From the NCBI GenBank assembly GCA_944390195.1, contig CALXOZ010000003.1:1-64000 (forward strand): 64,000 nt of DNA. Direction: 5' to 3'. This DNA comes from an uncultured Alphaproteobacteria bacterium (GTDB lineage Bacteria; Pseudomonadota; Alphaproteobacteria; CAAGCB01; CAG-977). Made by a program: the position numbers and the translations under genes. Under the pieces are notes generated by a model that was given only the letters and a program-made list of their open reading frames with translations, did no database searches and was not told the origin of the DNA. Below, piece after piece: positions 38,320 to 46,666 of this stretch (positions within the stretch are counted from its first letter, which is position 1; every line of letters starts with the position of its first letter).

Positions 38320-40056
38320 TTACTGTGCCTTTAACGCCGCCTTTACATAAGGGGCGATTTGCTTCGATTCATAGGGACGGGGAGTGATCCCTAATTGCGG
38401 AGCAACGGTTGCTATTATTTTTTCCGCTGTCGGAACAACATTCCAAGCGGCGGTGTTTAAGTTATATGTTTCTTTGATCTTTTTGGGAGCATCCAACATA
38501 ACCATTAAAACATATTGCGGGTTGTCCATCGGAAAAGCCGAAATAAAGGAAGTTCTTAAAGTGTTTCGGGCATATTTCCCGTTAACCAGCTTTTGCGCGG
38601 ACCCTGTTTTCCCTCCGACTTCGTATCCCGGAACATTGGCTTTACGTCCTGACCCTTCCGTTACAACCAAGCGCATAATAGCGCGCATGATGTCGGATGT
38701 CTTCTTTGAAATGATTCTTTTGCCGTTTATTTCATCTTCCGAGCGTTTTGACAACAAGGAAGGAGAATTGTAAACCCCTCCGTTGACCAAAGCTGCGGTA
38801 GCCGCAGCTATATGAACCGGTGTCAACGCAACGCCGTAACCGTATCCGACGGTTGCCGTGTTGACGTCCCTCCATTTAGAAGGCAATAAAGGACGTCCCT
38901 TTTCAGGCAATTCTATACCTGATACATCGAAAAAACCGAAACGGCGAAAAAATTCCTGTTGTTTCTCGCTACCGACTGCCAATGCGATCTTTGCCGATCC
39001 CACATTTGAAGAATGAATTAAAATCTCTGGAATCGTTACGACGCGGCGCAAGCTTGGAATATCATTGATCTTGTAGTTTGCCAGTATGACCGGTTGAGAG
39101 GCATCTATGGTGTCATCTATTTTGATCTTTTTGGTTTCCAATCCAATAGCCGTGTTAAACAGTTTCATGATGGATCCGACTTCGTAAACCCCTAATGAGG
39201 CCATATTAAACAAATTCTCTTTTTTGGTGTTTTTTAAATTGTTCGGATCATAATCGGGCAGTGAAACCATGGATATGATTTCCCCTGTTTTCGCATTCAT
39301 TAAAACGGCAGCAGCTCCTTCGGCTTGGTATTTTTTTACGCTGTTTTTTAAAATCGTGCGTACGGAATCTTGAATTCCGACATCCAAAGACAACCGGACG
39401 GTTTCCTTTTTCAAAGACAATTTATCATTAAAGGTCTTTTCAATACCGGCTATACCATTATTGTCAATATCGGTTGTTCCTACAATGTGAGATACCAGTG
39501 AACCTTGCGGGTAAATACGGGTTTCCGTCATTTCAAAGTTGAGTTGTGGAAATCCTAATCGATTGACATCGTATTGTTCTTGTGGTGTTAAGTTGCGTTT
39601 TATATAAACAAAATTCTTTTTACTTTTCAGTTTTGTAAGCAAAGGCTTGTATTTCAAATCCGGCAGAGTTTGAACCAAAGCAGCGGCTATTGTTTCAGGA
39701 TTTTTGATTTTTTGCGCGTCAACATATAAATCTGCGGAAGGCAGGCTTGTCGCCAATAAAACACCGTTGCGATCAACTATGTCCGCACGGTTCATTTTCA
39801 TATCCAAAGCGTATATCTTTGTGTCTTTACCATAATGGTGTTCTTTAATTGGTGTGTTAAACAGTGTAATTGAAAAAAGTCTAATGCCGATAAGGCAAAA
39901 GCTGCAAAAAAACAAAAACATTGTGAAAAGAAGTCTGTCCTTGCCACTTTCCAAAGTTTCAGAGCTCTTTTTATCGGCAAAGCTGAACCGGTCGGGCAAA
40001 GAAATTTCCTGTCCGGGTTTATAAAATATTCCGTTTTTTTTTAAAATACGGAACAT
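38320..40056 (-). CDS. ftsI: Septal peptidoglycan transpeptidase FtsI (PBP3)
   Basis: FtsI cross-links septal peptidoglycan and is the partner of FtsW. The 578 residues have a cytoplasmic start, one membrane segment (about residues 43-63), a dimerisation domain and a transpeptidase domain with the nucleophile Ser in VGSIMKLF, the SSN motif in HSSNVGSAKIAL and KTGSAQK near the C-terminus. All three catalytic motifs are intact. Follows ftsL by five bases. Confidence 0.96.
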   Translation of the reverse strand: MFRILKKNGIFYKPGQEISLPDRFSFADKKSSETLESGKDRLLFTMFLFFCSFCLIGIRLFSITLFNTPIKEHHYGKDTKIYALDMKMNRADIVDRNGVLLATSLPSADLYVDAQKIKNPETIAAALVQTLPDLKYKPLLTKLKSKKNFVYIKRNLTPQEQYDVNRLGFPQLNFEMTETRIYPQGSLVSHIVGTTDIDNNGIAGIEKTFNDKLSLKKETVRLSLDVGIQDSVRTILKNSVKKYQAEGAAAVLMNAKTGEIISMVSLPDYDPNNLKNTKKENLFNMASLGVYEVGSIMKLFNTAIGLETKKIKIDDTIDASQPVILANYKINDIPSLRRVVTIPEILIHSSNVGSAKIALAVGSEKQQEFFRRFGFFDVSGIELPEKGRPLLPSKWRDVNTATVGYGYGVALTPVHIAAATAALVNGGVYNSPSLLSKRSEDEINGKRIISKKTSDIMRAIMRLVVTEGSGRKANVPGYEVGGKTGSAQKLVNGKYARNTLRTSFISAFPMDNPQYVLMVMLDAPKKIKETYNLNTAAWNVVPTAEKIIATVAPQLGITPRPYESKQIAPYVKAALKAQ

Positions 40057-40061
40057 GTGCG

Positions 40062-40388
40062 TTATTTCCGTTTTGCTGTCGCGAAAGAAACGCGAATAAT
40101 TTGATTTTTGCCTTGCGGATCCGACTTAAGGGGAATAGAGGAAAAAGAAATGATCTGTTCCGAACTCAACGGTTTCATGTTGGCATGACGTTTGGACAAA
40201 GCCCGAATACGGGACGGATCGTTTAAATAGCTCCATTCCGCCTTTAAAACATGTAGAGATTCCTGATCCTCCTTGATTTGAGCATTAATTTCCTGTAAGT
40301 TGTTTTCTAAAGAAATAACCTCATTTTTAATCACAAACATACCTGTCGCCATCGCGGAAAAGATTATAATTAAAACAAAACGTGCCAT
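40062..40388 (-). CDS. ftsL: Cell division protein FtsL
   Basis: The 108 residues show a short N-terminus, one membrane segment (about residues 3-20) and a coiled-coil region (ENNLQEINAQIKEDQESLHVL) ending with LNDPSRIRALSKRH, a pattern common in alphaproteobacterial FtsL. FtsL has weak sequence conservation; the call rests on this architecture and on its place between rsmH and ftsI. Confidence 0.85.
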   Translation of the reverse strand: MARFVLIIIFSAMATGMFVIKNEVISLENNLQEINAQIKEDQESLHVLKAEWSYLNDPSRIRALSKRHANMKPLSSEQIISFSSIPLKSDPQGKNQIIRVSFATAKRK

Positions 40389-40397
40389 ATGAAACTC

Positions 40398-41324
40398 CTA
40401 TAAGCTTTCAGCAGATCTCAGACGGGCGGATCGGGCTCTGGGATTTCTGTCGATTTCTTCCAAAGAGGCAAAAACCGGTTTTTTCGTTAGACATCTTAAA
40501 CAGACCGGTTGATCTTGATGATCTGGTAAATATCGGGAACAATTGCCACTTTGTCCGCTTTTTTCTCGAATGAATCTTTTTACAATCCTGTCTTCTAAAG
40601 AATGAAAAGAAACAACAACAATTCTGCCGCCTTTTTTCAGAAGGGCTTGAGCACCGTCCAATCCATCGCAAAGCTGTTGCAATTCGTCGTTGACATAAAT
40701 CCTTAGTGCTTGAAACGTCCGTGTCGCAGGATCGATCTCCCCTTTTTTGTGCGCAACGGTTGAGCGGATAAGTCCGGCTAAGTCGAGTGTTGTTGAAATA
40801 GGACGTTCTTTGCGTCTGTCAACAATGGCTGCCGCAATACGGCGAGAAAAACGTTCTTCGCCATAAGTGTATATAATATCGGCAATTTCTTTTTCACCGT
40901 ATTTGTTGACAACATCATAAGCCGACAGTCCTTTTTGGCTCATTCGCATATCTAAAGCACCGTCTTTTTGAAACGAAAAACCTCGCTCGCAACGGTCGAT
41001 TTGCATTGATGACACGCCGATATCCATCATAACACCGTCAACTTGTGAAATTCCTTCGGCGTTTAAAAGCGCTTCAATCCGACCGAATTCGCCGTGTATC
41101 AACTTTAAACGACCAGCATATTCGTCCGCCAAAGCTTGTCCTTCGGTAATCGCGTCGGGATCTCGGTCGATGGCGTATACTGTGCAATCGGCTGCATCTA
41201 AAACAGCCCGACTGTAACCGCCTGCGCCAAATGTCGCATCAACATAAATGCCTCCGTCTTTCGGAGAAATCTGATTGATGACTTCTTGTAACAAAACGGG
41301 AATGTGACGGTTGTCCTGAATCAT
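40398..41324 (-). CDS. rsmH: 16S rRNA (cytosine-1402-N4)-methyltransferase
   Basis: RsmH (MraW) methylates C1402 in the ribosomal P site using S-adenosylmethionine. The 308 residues contain HIPVLLQEVI, VDATFGAGGYSRAVL for SAM binding, MMDIGVSSMQID and RTFQALRIYVNDEL near the C-terminus. Overlaps the end of mraZ by four bases. Confidence 0.97.
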   Translation of the reverse strand: MIQDNRHIPVLLQEVINQISPKDGGIYVDATFGAGGYSRAVLDAADCTVYAIDRDPDAITEGQALADEYAGRLKLIHGEFGRIEALLNAEGISQVDGVMMDIGVSSMQIDRCERGFSFQKDGALDMRMSQKGLSAYDVVNKYGEKEIADIIYTYGEERFSRRIAAAIVDRRKERPISTTLDLAGLIRSTVAHKKGEIDPATRTFQALRIYVNDELQQLCDGLDGAQALLKKGGRIVVVSFHSLEDRIVKRFIREKSGQSGNCSRYLPDHQDQPVCLRCLTKKPVFASLEEIDRNPRARSARLRSAESL

Positions 41325-41797
41325 GAAACCTCCTTGCTTTTCAGCCGAAAGTGTTTTTCCAAAGCGTTTTTACGCATTTCTTCTTCTTTGGCTTGGTAAG
41401 TTTCGGGATTCCAAATTTGAAATGTCCGACCTTTGCCGACAAATAAGGCTTTGTCGGTTATGCCGGCATGCTTTAACAATTTTTCCGTCAAGACTATCCG
41501 TCCCGTTGAATCAAACGGAAATTCCTTGGCATCTGCAAAAATCAAACCTGTCAGATCGTCTTGTTCATTTGAAAAGGCGTCAAAGGAGTCATCGATGTCA
41601 TTTGCCATCTTTTCCATCATTTCCGATGTACGACATTCGATACAAGGCATTGTAAATGATCTGAAAGCTACCAATTCTGTTTCCTGTTGTTCCAGTAAAG
41701 CTCGATAATCAGCCGGAACGGATACACGCCCTTTGGCGTCCACCTTGTTTGCGGTGGTATCCAGAAAAAGAGTGTACTTTCTCTGAATTTTTCCCAT
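41321..41797 (-). CDS. mraZ: Transcriptional regulator MraZ
   Basis: MraZ is an AbrB-fold DNA-binding protein that represses its own dcw operon. The 158 residues contain two SpoVT/AbrB-like repeats, NKVDAKGRVSVPADYRALL at residues 17-35 and the matching FDSTGRIVLTEKLLKHAGI at about 95-113. First gene of the dcw cluster; its binding sites lie 80-110 bases upstream. Confidence 0.95.
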   Translation of the reverse strand: MGKIQRKYTLFLDTTANKVDAKGRVSVPADYRALLEQQETELVAFRSFTMPCIECRTSEMMEKMANDIDDSFDAFSNEQDDLTGLIFADAKEFPFDSTGRIVLTEKLLKHAGITDKALFVGKGRTFQIWNPETYQAKEEEMRKNALEKHFRLKSKEVS

Positions 41798-41874
41798 CCG
41801 TACCGTATCCTTTCATCGTTTTACTTTCTTCATGTTTTGCGGTTACCGGGCAATTTTTGCCTGTTAGATTCTTA

Positions 41875-41909
41875 TGGGATAGCATGGGATTTTATGGTAG
41901 TCAATGGGA
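41875..41909 (-). promoter_or_regulatory. MraZ box array overlapping the mraZ promoter
   Basis: Four pentamers, TGGGA, TGGGA, TGGTA and TGGGA, begin at 41875, 41885, 41895 and 41905, exactly one helical turn apart. This is the known arrangement of MraZ boxes (TGGG-type repeats with 5-base spacers). The minus strand of the same segment reads TTGACT, 17 bases, TATCCC, a sigma70-type promoter pointing at mraZ about 70 bases away. MraZ bound there would block polymerase. Confidence 0.8.
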
Positions 41910-42191
41910 AGGGGTAGTATATTTTGTAGAAAAATATAGAAAAAAAGATTATCGTATGTCAACATCTTGTATTCTATTTTATCTGTAAACACAAAATATT
42001 GTCTTTTTGGACAAAATAAAAAAAATAACATTTTCAATGGGAAACAGGAAAAGCTTTTTATCGACTCTATAAAGTACTTTTTTTGTTCTCGGGTTAATGA
42101 CAATAAGAAAAAAAAATCAAAAAAAAGAGTTGTCAATTTGAATCGTTGACTTGAAATGAATCGAAAAACGAATCGATCAGAAAGGGAGTAA
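41910..42191. other. Noncoding gap between mraZ promoter and rnpB
   Basis: AT-rich sequence without genes. It holds a 22-base segment (42010-42031) also found at 45267-45288, and three copies of GAATCG near 42139-42176. On the minus strand, GTCAA / TTGAC arms followed by T8 (42116-42149) may terminate rnpB transcription. Confidence 0.4.
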
Positions 42192-42560
42192 AGTGCTGGA
42201 CGGTCTGTAAGCCGGGTTCTGTAATTGGCGATCATTCATCTGCGGCGTTTGTTACCAAACGTCTGTAGCGACCTACCTCTGGCAAGGCGGGAACTCCTTT
42301 GAATACGAAAAATCGTATGCCTGACTTGGTCTTGCTTCCGATAGGGCTTGCCGTGCCTTTTCCGTTGCCGGAAAAGCGGTGCGCTCTTACCGCACCATTT
42401 CAACCTTGCCTGTCCGAAGACATCGGCGGAATTTTTTCTGTTGCGCTTTCCCTTGGGTTTCCCCAGCCGGACGTTATCCGGTATCGTGTCCCCGTGAAGC
42501 CCGGACTTTCCTCGACAAACACATTCAAGTTTGCCGCGATCACCCGATCATCCAGCACTC
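42192..42560 (-). ncRNA. rnpB: RNase P RNA, class A
   Basis: The catalytic RNA of RNase P, which trims the 5' leader of tRNA precursors. On the minus strand the sequence holds both universally conserved P4 regions: GAGGAAAGTCCGGGCT near the 5' end and ACAGAACCCGGCTTA near the 3' end. The ends pair (GTGCTGGA with the terminal TCCAGCAC), giving about 370 bases, normal for class A. Start is set 6-7 bases after the promoter -10; either end may be off by a few bases. Confidence 0.95.
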
Positions 42561-42565
42561 TTGGG

Positions 42566-42594
42566 ACGGTAAGGGGAAAAAGCAGGAAAGTCAA
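42566..42594 (-). promoter_or_regulatory. Promoter of rnpB
   Basis: On the minus strand, TTGACT, 17 bases, TACCGT, placed so that transcription would start at the RNase P RNA 5' end. The agreement of spacing and RNA start supports it. Confidence 0.65.
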
Positions 42595-42708
42595 TAAAAG
42601 TTTTTTGATGTTACAGTTTGACAATTTTAAGGGGATTTTTTTTATCGTTTTCGCTTAAATGTACAAGATTGAAGCAACCCTTATCAAATTAAATATTATA
42701 TATATATA

Positions 42709-43530
42709 CTAATGTATGAAAAATTGTGATCTTAGTCGTTGCAATATGAAAAAAACTCCGTCTTCGTCATTTGCAGGAGCGATTATATCAGCTTTTTGTT
42801 TTACAGGATCAGGGGCGTTTCCCATGGCAACACCCGTACCGGCGTATTCAAGGAGATCCGCATCATTGTAGTTGTCTCCAAAGGCAATAATGTCTTCGTG
42901 GGAAATTTTTTCCCTCTGGCAGAAAAAAGAAGCCGCCGCTGATTTTGAAGCTTCGCAAGACATAATTTCTAAATACTGTGGCAAAGATTTCGAAATCGAA
43001 CAAAAGGGAAATTCCTTACGCAGTTGAATTTGTAAAGCGTCGATTGTTTTTTCTTCTCCGAAGCACAATATTTTATGAACAGGGGCTTGATTGGTTAAAA
43101 CGTCTTGGGGCAGACCGATCAAAGGGGGCATTTCCGTTGTGTCTTTTTCCAAATATAAAGCTGCCGTCCCGTCGTCTTTATCTGTGATCCATCTGTCCGC
43201 ACTGAAGGTGTAACTGATGATATTAGGAAATAAAACAGCAATTCTTTTTCTTAAAGCAACCGCCGTTTTAAGGCTCATGGGTTTGTTCCAAATTGTTTTT
43301 CCCGCTTCATCTCGCATTAAGGCTCCGCTATAGGAAATAAATGGAGCTGTAATGCCAAGCTTTTTTTGGATATTGAGAACCGAGTGGGGCATACGTCCGG
43401 AAACTAAAATAAAGGGGATACCATGGCGGGTTATTTCTAAGATACTTTGTTGTGTCCGGCGGCTGATATTTTGTCGCGAATCCAATAACGTACCGTCAAT
43501 ATCACTGAAAACAATCTTATAATGTTTCAT
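42709..43530 (-). CDS. Cof-type HAD family phosphatase
   Basis: The 273 residues form a cap-type HAD hydrolase, with SDIDGTLLDSRQ as motif I, SGRMPHS as motif II and FGDNYNDADLLEYA plus GVAMGNAPDPVK as the C-terminal motifs. Cof-type enzymes dephosphorylate sugar phosphates or cofactors such as FMN or pyridoxal phosphate; the substrate here is unknown. The ATG of MKHYKIVF is preferred to one 39 bases upstream. Its start overlaps the end of the amidase gene by 14 bases. Confidence 0.85.
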   Translation of the reverse strand: MKHYKIVFSDIDGTLLDSRQNISRRTQQSILEITRHGIPFILVSGRMPHSVLNIQKKLGITAPFISYSGALMRDEAGKTIWNKPMSLKTAVALRKRIAVLFPNIISYTFSADRWITDKDDGTAALYLEKDTTEMPPLIGLPQDVLTNQAPVHKILCFGEEKTIDALQIQLRKEFPFCSISKSLPQYLEIMSCEASKSAAASFFCQREKISHEDIIAFGDNYNDADLLEYAGTGVAMGNAPDPVKQKADIIAPANDEDGVFFILQRLRSQFFIH

Positions 43531-44209
43531 TCTTGTTTCCCTTTTTACAGTATATCTCATGAACGGCACGCAAACGTTTTAATGTATTCGGGGCGTTTGC
43601 GGTTAAAGCTTCGGGATAAAAGTGACGCTGAAAAGCTGTTATTGCTGCTTCTTCCCGACTGGTGTCGTAACCGATGGCGCAAAGCATCTCGTCAGCCGAT
43701 AAATCGCCGCTACAAATAAAATTGTCTGTCCATAAACCGATACCGTTTTTTGCCAATGTCTTCCAAGGAAAAAACTCTCCCGGATCCTGCTTGCGCGTCG
43801 GGGCTATATCGGAATGCCCTAAAATGTTCTCCGGTGGAATGTGATAACGCTTTATAATATCTTGACACAAGTCAGTTAAAGAGGAAATTTGAGCCGCATT
43901 GAAAGGACGATATCCGAATTCATGCCCTGGATTGCTGATCTCTATTCCAATTGATCGGCTGTTGATGTCCGTTACCCCTTTCCAAAAAGACAATCCCGCA
44001 TGCCATGCGCGATATTGTTCGTCAACCAAATTATAAATATCTCCATTTTCAAAAATAAAATAGTGGGCACTTACATTGTAAACTCGATTGCACATCCGAT
44101 CTAAAGCCTCTTGATCCGTTTTCATGCCGGTATAATGTAAAACGATCATGTCAATCGGTGCATAACGCCTGTTGAAATTGCCGGATGGATAAACGGATAT
44201 TTCACGCAT
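43517..44209 (-). CDS. N-acetylmuramoyl-L-alanine amidase (AmpD/AmiD type)
   Basis: Zinc amidases of this family cleave the bond between MurNAc and L-Ala in muropeptides, feeding cell-wall recycling. The 230 residues have an Amidase_2 domain with IVLHYTGM (first zinc His), SAHYFI, NSRSIGIEISNPGHE and ILGHSDIAPTRKQDPG (second zinc His and Asp/Lys region). No signal peptide is visible, which favours a cytoplasmic AmpD role. The C-terminal part is a peptidoglycan-binding-like tail. Overlaps the next gene by 14 bases. Confidence 0.88.
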   Translation of the reverse strand: MREISVYPSGNFNRRYAPIDMIVLHYTGMKTDQEALDRMCNRVYNVSAHYFIFENGDIYNLVDEQYRAWHAGLSFWKGVTDINSRSIGIEISNPGHEFGYRPFNAAQISSLTDLCQDIIKRYHIPPENILGHSDIAPTRKQDPGEFFPWKTLAKNGIGLWTDNFICSGDLSADEMLCAIGYDTSREEAAITAFQRHFYPEALTANAPNTLKRLRAVHEIYCKKGNKNETL

Positions 44210-44284
44210 AAAAAAAGCCTTTTATTTTTGAAAAACGGTGTTTATTTTAAAATCGTTTTTATTTTTTTTCAAATAGGTATTTAT

Positions 44285-44806
44285 ATGTGCGACTTACAAA
44301 ATGAAATGCCGACATTGCCTCGGCAATTGTTGGATTTTTTAACACAATTGGGTATCAAGTATGAAAATACGTCTCATCCGGCCGTGTTTACCGCCGATGA
44401 GGCTGAAAAGTATTGGAAAAACATCGAAGGCATGCATTGTAAAAATCTGTTTTGCAAAGATGCGGCGGGAGTGTTGTGGTTGATTGTTGTTCCGGCGTTT
44501 AAGCGTGTCAATTTAAAAGCTTTGCCGGCTTTGATCGGTTCCAAGCGTTTATCCTTCGCCAAAGAGGATCTTTTGTTTGAAACCTTGGGAGTCCATGGCG
44601 GATCTGTTACGCCTTTCAGCATTATTAATGATAAGGAAAATCGTGTTAATGTGGTATTGGATCGGGAAATGATGGATCAAGATAAAATCAATTTCCATCC
44701 TTTGACCAATACCGCGACGACAACAATAACTCCGGCGGATTTGTTGCATTTTATGCAAGCTTGCCACCATACGCCGAAAATCGTTCCCGTATGCAGCGTG
44801 GAATAA
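44285..44806 (+). CDS. Prolyl-tRNA editing protein (ProX/YbaK family)
   Basis: Freestanding editing domains of this family hydrolyse Ala-tRNA(Pro) or related mischarged tRNAs in the cytoplasm. The 173 residues contain HPAVFTADEAEKYW, GMHCKNLFCKDAAG with the conserved Lys, LGVHGGSVTPFSIIND and the terminal FHPLTNTATTTI, which fit the PrdX/ProX subgroup. The ATG at 44285 is chosen; a TTG 57 bases upstream lacks a ribosome binding site. Confidence 0.85.
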   Translation: MCDLQNEMPTLPRQLLDFLTQLGIKYENTSHPAVFTADEAEKYWKNIEGMHCKNLFCKDAAGVLWLIVVPAFKRVNLKALPALIGSKRLSFAKEDLLFETLGVHGGSVTPFSIINDKENRVNVVLDREMMDQDKINFHPLTNTATTTITPADLLHFMQACHHTPKIVPVCSVE

Positions 44807-44833
44807 TGTCAAAAAAAGTTCAGTTATTTATTG

Positions 44834-44862
44834 TTGACTATAATAGCGAAAATATCTATTCT
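44834..44862 (+). promoter_or_regulatory. Promoter of the TRL lipoprotein gene
   Basis: TTGACT, 17 bases, TATTCT, placed 31 bases before the lipoprotein ATG. Close to consensus with ideal spacing. Confidence 0.65.
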
Positions 44863-44892
44863 ATCCCTCTCAAAACTGATAAGGAGTTTTAA

Positions 44893-45216
44893 ATGAGAAA
44901 ATTATATTTGGTTTTGATTGCAGCTTTGGCTTTGACCGTTTCTGCTTGCGGTGTCATTCCTCAGAACACAGCTATTTTCGCTCCGATTGCTATTGACGCA
45001 GTTTCTCCGGGGATCGATTATGCAAATTCTGATGTTCGTCCGTTGAAACGCGGTGAAGCTACACAGACCGGTATCGTTTTGTTCGTCAGCGGTGACGCTT
45101 CTATCGAAGCCGCAATGAAAAACGGCGGTATCACAAAAGTGCATCATGTCGATTATAAAACAACAACGATTCTTTTCTTGTATACAAAACAGACAACAAT
45201 CGTTTGGGGTGAATAA
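44893..45216 (+). CDS. TRL-like lipoprotein
   Basis: The 107 residues start with a signal peptide ending in a lipobox (TVSAC, Cys about residue 19). The rest fits the TRL-like family: GDASIEAAMKNGGITKVHHVDY followed by a short beta stretch ending TTIVWGE. The family is named after a tRNA-associated locus in other bacteria; function is unknown, and members are usually surface or periplasmic. AAGGAG precedes the ATG. It has its own promoter and terminator, so it is a single-gene unit. Confidence 0.8.
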   Translation: MRKLYLVLIAALALTVSACGVIPQNTAIFAPIAIDAVSPGIDYANSDVRPLKRGEATQTGIVLFVSGDASIEAAMKNGGITKVHHVDYKTTTILFLYTKQTTIVWGE

Positions 45217-45230
45217 TTTAATTTATTTTG

Positions 45231-45264
45231 AAAAGGGCGGTATTTTCTACCGTCCTTTTTTTTA
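45231..45264 (+). terminator. Terminator of the TRL lipoprotein gene
   Basis: An 8-bp stem GGGCGGTA / TACCGTCC (one G-U pair), extended by AAAA / TTTT, with a 5-base loop and followed by T9. It starts 14 bases after the stop. Confidence 0.8.
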
Positions 45265-45342
45265 TTGACAAAATAAAAAAAATAACATATTGTGATTTTA
45301 TTGTGTCTACAGCCTTCAAAGTACCTTTGAGGGCTTTTTTTT
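45265..45342 (+). promoter_or_regulatory. Strong promoter followed at once by a terminator (short RNA or attenuator)
   Basis: TTGACA, 17 bases, TATTGT (45265-45293) is the best promoter match in the window. Only about 18 bases after the -10 comes an 11-bp hairpin AGCCTTCAAAG / CTTTGAGGGCT (one G-U pair, 3-base loop) followed by T8 (45311-45342). The product would be an RNA of about 42 bases unless polymerase reads through to the terminase gene 14 bases further on. Confidence 0.6.
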
Positions 45343-45355
45343 ATGCGAGAAAAAA

Positions 45356-46666
45356 ATGATAAAAATTAAAATCCCCTATAAATGGAAACCCAGAAAGTAT
45401 CAGATGAATTTATGGAAATATTTGGAAAACGGAGGGAAAAGAGCCGTTGCCGTTTGGCATAGAAGAGCGGGAAAAGACAGTCTGTCTTTGAATTGGACGG
45501 CTGTTGCCGCTTTGCAAAGAACCGGTGTGTATTGGCATATGCTGCCTTTGCAAACACAAGCTAGAAAAGTTGTATGGGATGCGATTGACAAGCAGGGCAG
45601 GCGCGTCATTGATCAAGTCTTTCCCAAAGCTTTGCGTCGTAGCATCAATTCTCAGGAAATGAAAATAGAATTGTTAAACGGTTCAATTTGGCAATGTGTC
45701 GGGTCGGATAATTATAATTCTTTGGTCGGAGCCAATCCTGTCGGAGTTGTTTTTTCCGAATATTCGATTGCAGATCCGGCAGCATGGGATTTTATTCGTC
45801 CCATTTTGGCTGAAAATGACGGTTGGGCTTTGTTCATTTATACGCCAAGAGGCAGAAATCACGGATTGAAGTTGTTTCAGACTGCCCAAGAAAATTCGGA
45901 TTGGTTCGTTCAAAAATTAAGTGTTGAAGACACAAAAGCGATTCCTTTGAAAGCGGTTGATGCCGAACGGAAGGCGGGGATGGATGAAAGCATTGTGCAA
46001 CAAGAATTTTATTGTTCGTTTGATGCCGCTTTAAAAGGCAGTTATTATGCGGAAATATTGAATGGGCTGGAAAATGAAGAGCGTATTTGCCCTGTGCCTC
46101 ACAATCCTTCTCTTCCAGTAACGACGGCGTGGGATTTGGGAATCGGTGACAGTACGGCTATCTGGTTTTATCAAGTGAGCGGGCAAGAAATATTGATAAT
46201 TGATTATTATGAAGCCAGCGGGGTCGGATTGGATCATTATGTTAAGGTTTTAAAAGAAAAGCCCTATATTTATACAAACGATAATATTTTCCCTCATGAT
46301 ATTTGCGTTCATGAGCTTTCCAGCGGAAAAAGCCGTTTGGATATGTTGGCGGCTTTGGGAATCCGCGGTCGTGTGTTGTCACGGTGCAGTGTGGAAAACG
46401 GTATAGCGGCTGTTCGTATGTTGTTGCCCAGATGCCGGTTTGATAAAGACAAATGTGCCAAAGGATTGGAAGCTTTGCGTCAATATCAGCGTGCTTGGGA
46501 CGATGTGCGCAAAGACTTTCAGCCCAAACCGTTGCACGACTGGACGAGTCATGCGGCGGACGCTTTCCGATATTTAGCTTTGGGGATCAAGGAAAATAAA
46601 ATGGTTCACGTCAGAGAATATTCACGTTCGATCCGTGATTATAAAGATTACGATCCTTTGGGTTAA
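45356..46666 (+). CDS. Phage-type terminase large subunit, isolated
   Basis: Terminase large subunits are packaging motors with an ATPase and a nuclease domain. The 436 residues contain a Walker-A-like loop WHRRAGKDSLS (Lys40 and Asp41 in place of the usual Ser/Thr after Lys), a Walker-B-like VVFSEY, the motif IYTPRGRNHG, and nuclease-type acidic positions in AWDLGIGDSTAIWF and the final LHDWTSHAADAFRYLALG. It is full-length, but there are no other phage genes next to it. The start is the ATG followed by AAAATTA; the ribosome binding site is weak. Its stop overlaps the stop of the convergent efflux gene. Confidence 0.85.
   Translation: MIKIKIPYKWKPRKYQMNLWKYLENGGKRAVAVWHRRAGKDSLSLNWTAVAALQRTGVYWHMLPLQTQARKVVWDAIDKQGRRVIDQVFPKALRRSINSQEMKIELLNGSIWQCVGSDNYNSLVGANPVGVVFSEYSIADPAAWDFIRPILAENDGWALFIYTPRGRNHGLKLFQTAQENSDWFVQKLSVEDTKAIPLKAVDAERKAGMDESIVQQEFYCSFDAALKGSYYAEILNGLENEERICPVPHNPSLPVTTAWDLGIGDSTAIWFYQVSGQEILIIDYYEASGVGLDHYVKVLKEKPYIYTNDNIFPHDICVHELSSGKSRLDMLAALGIRGRVLSRCSVENGIAAVRMLLPRCRFDKDKCAKGLEALRQYQRAWDDVRKDFQPKPLHDWTSHAADAFRYLALGIKENKMVHVREYSRSIRDYKDYDPLG

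Noticed and set aside
42139-42176. Triple GAATCG repeats near the 3' end of rnpB as a possible iteron or CRISPR-like array
   Set aside because: Only three six-base copies at irregular spacing and no similar longer units; kept as a note only.
42299-42658. Plus-strand open frame over the RNase P RNA
   Set aside because: It is a frame on the opposite strand of rnpB, with no ribosome binding site or protein pattern.
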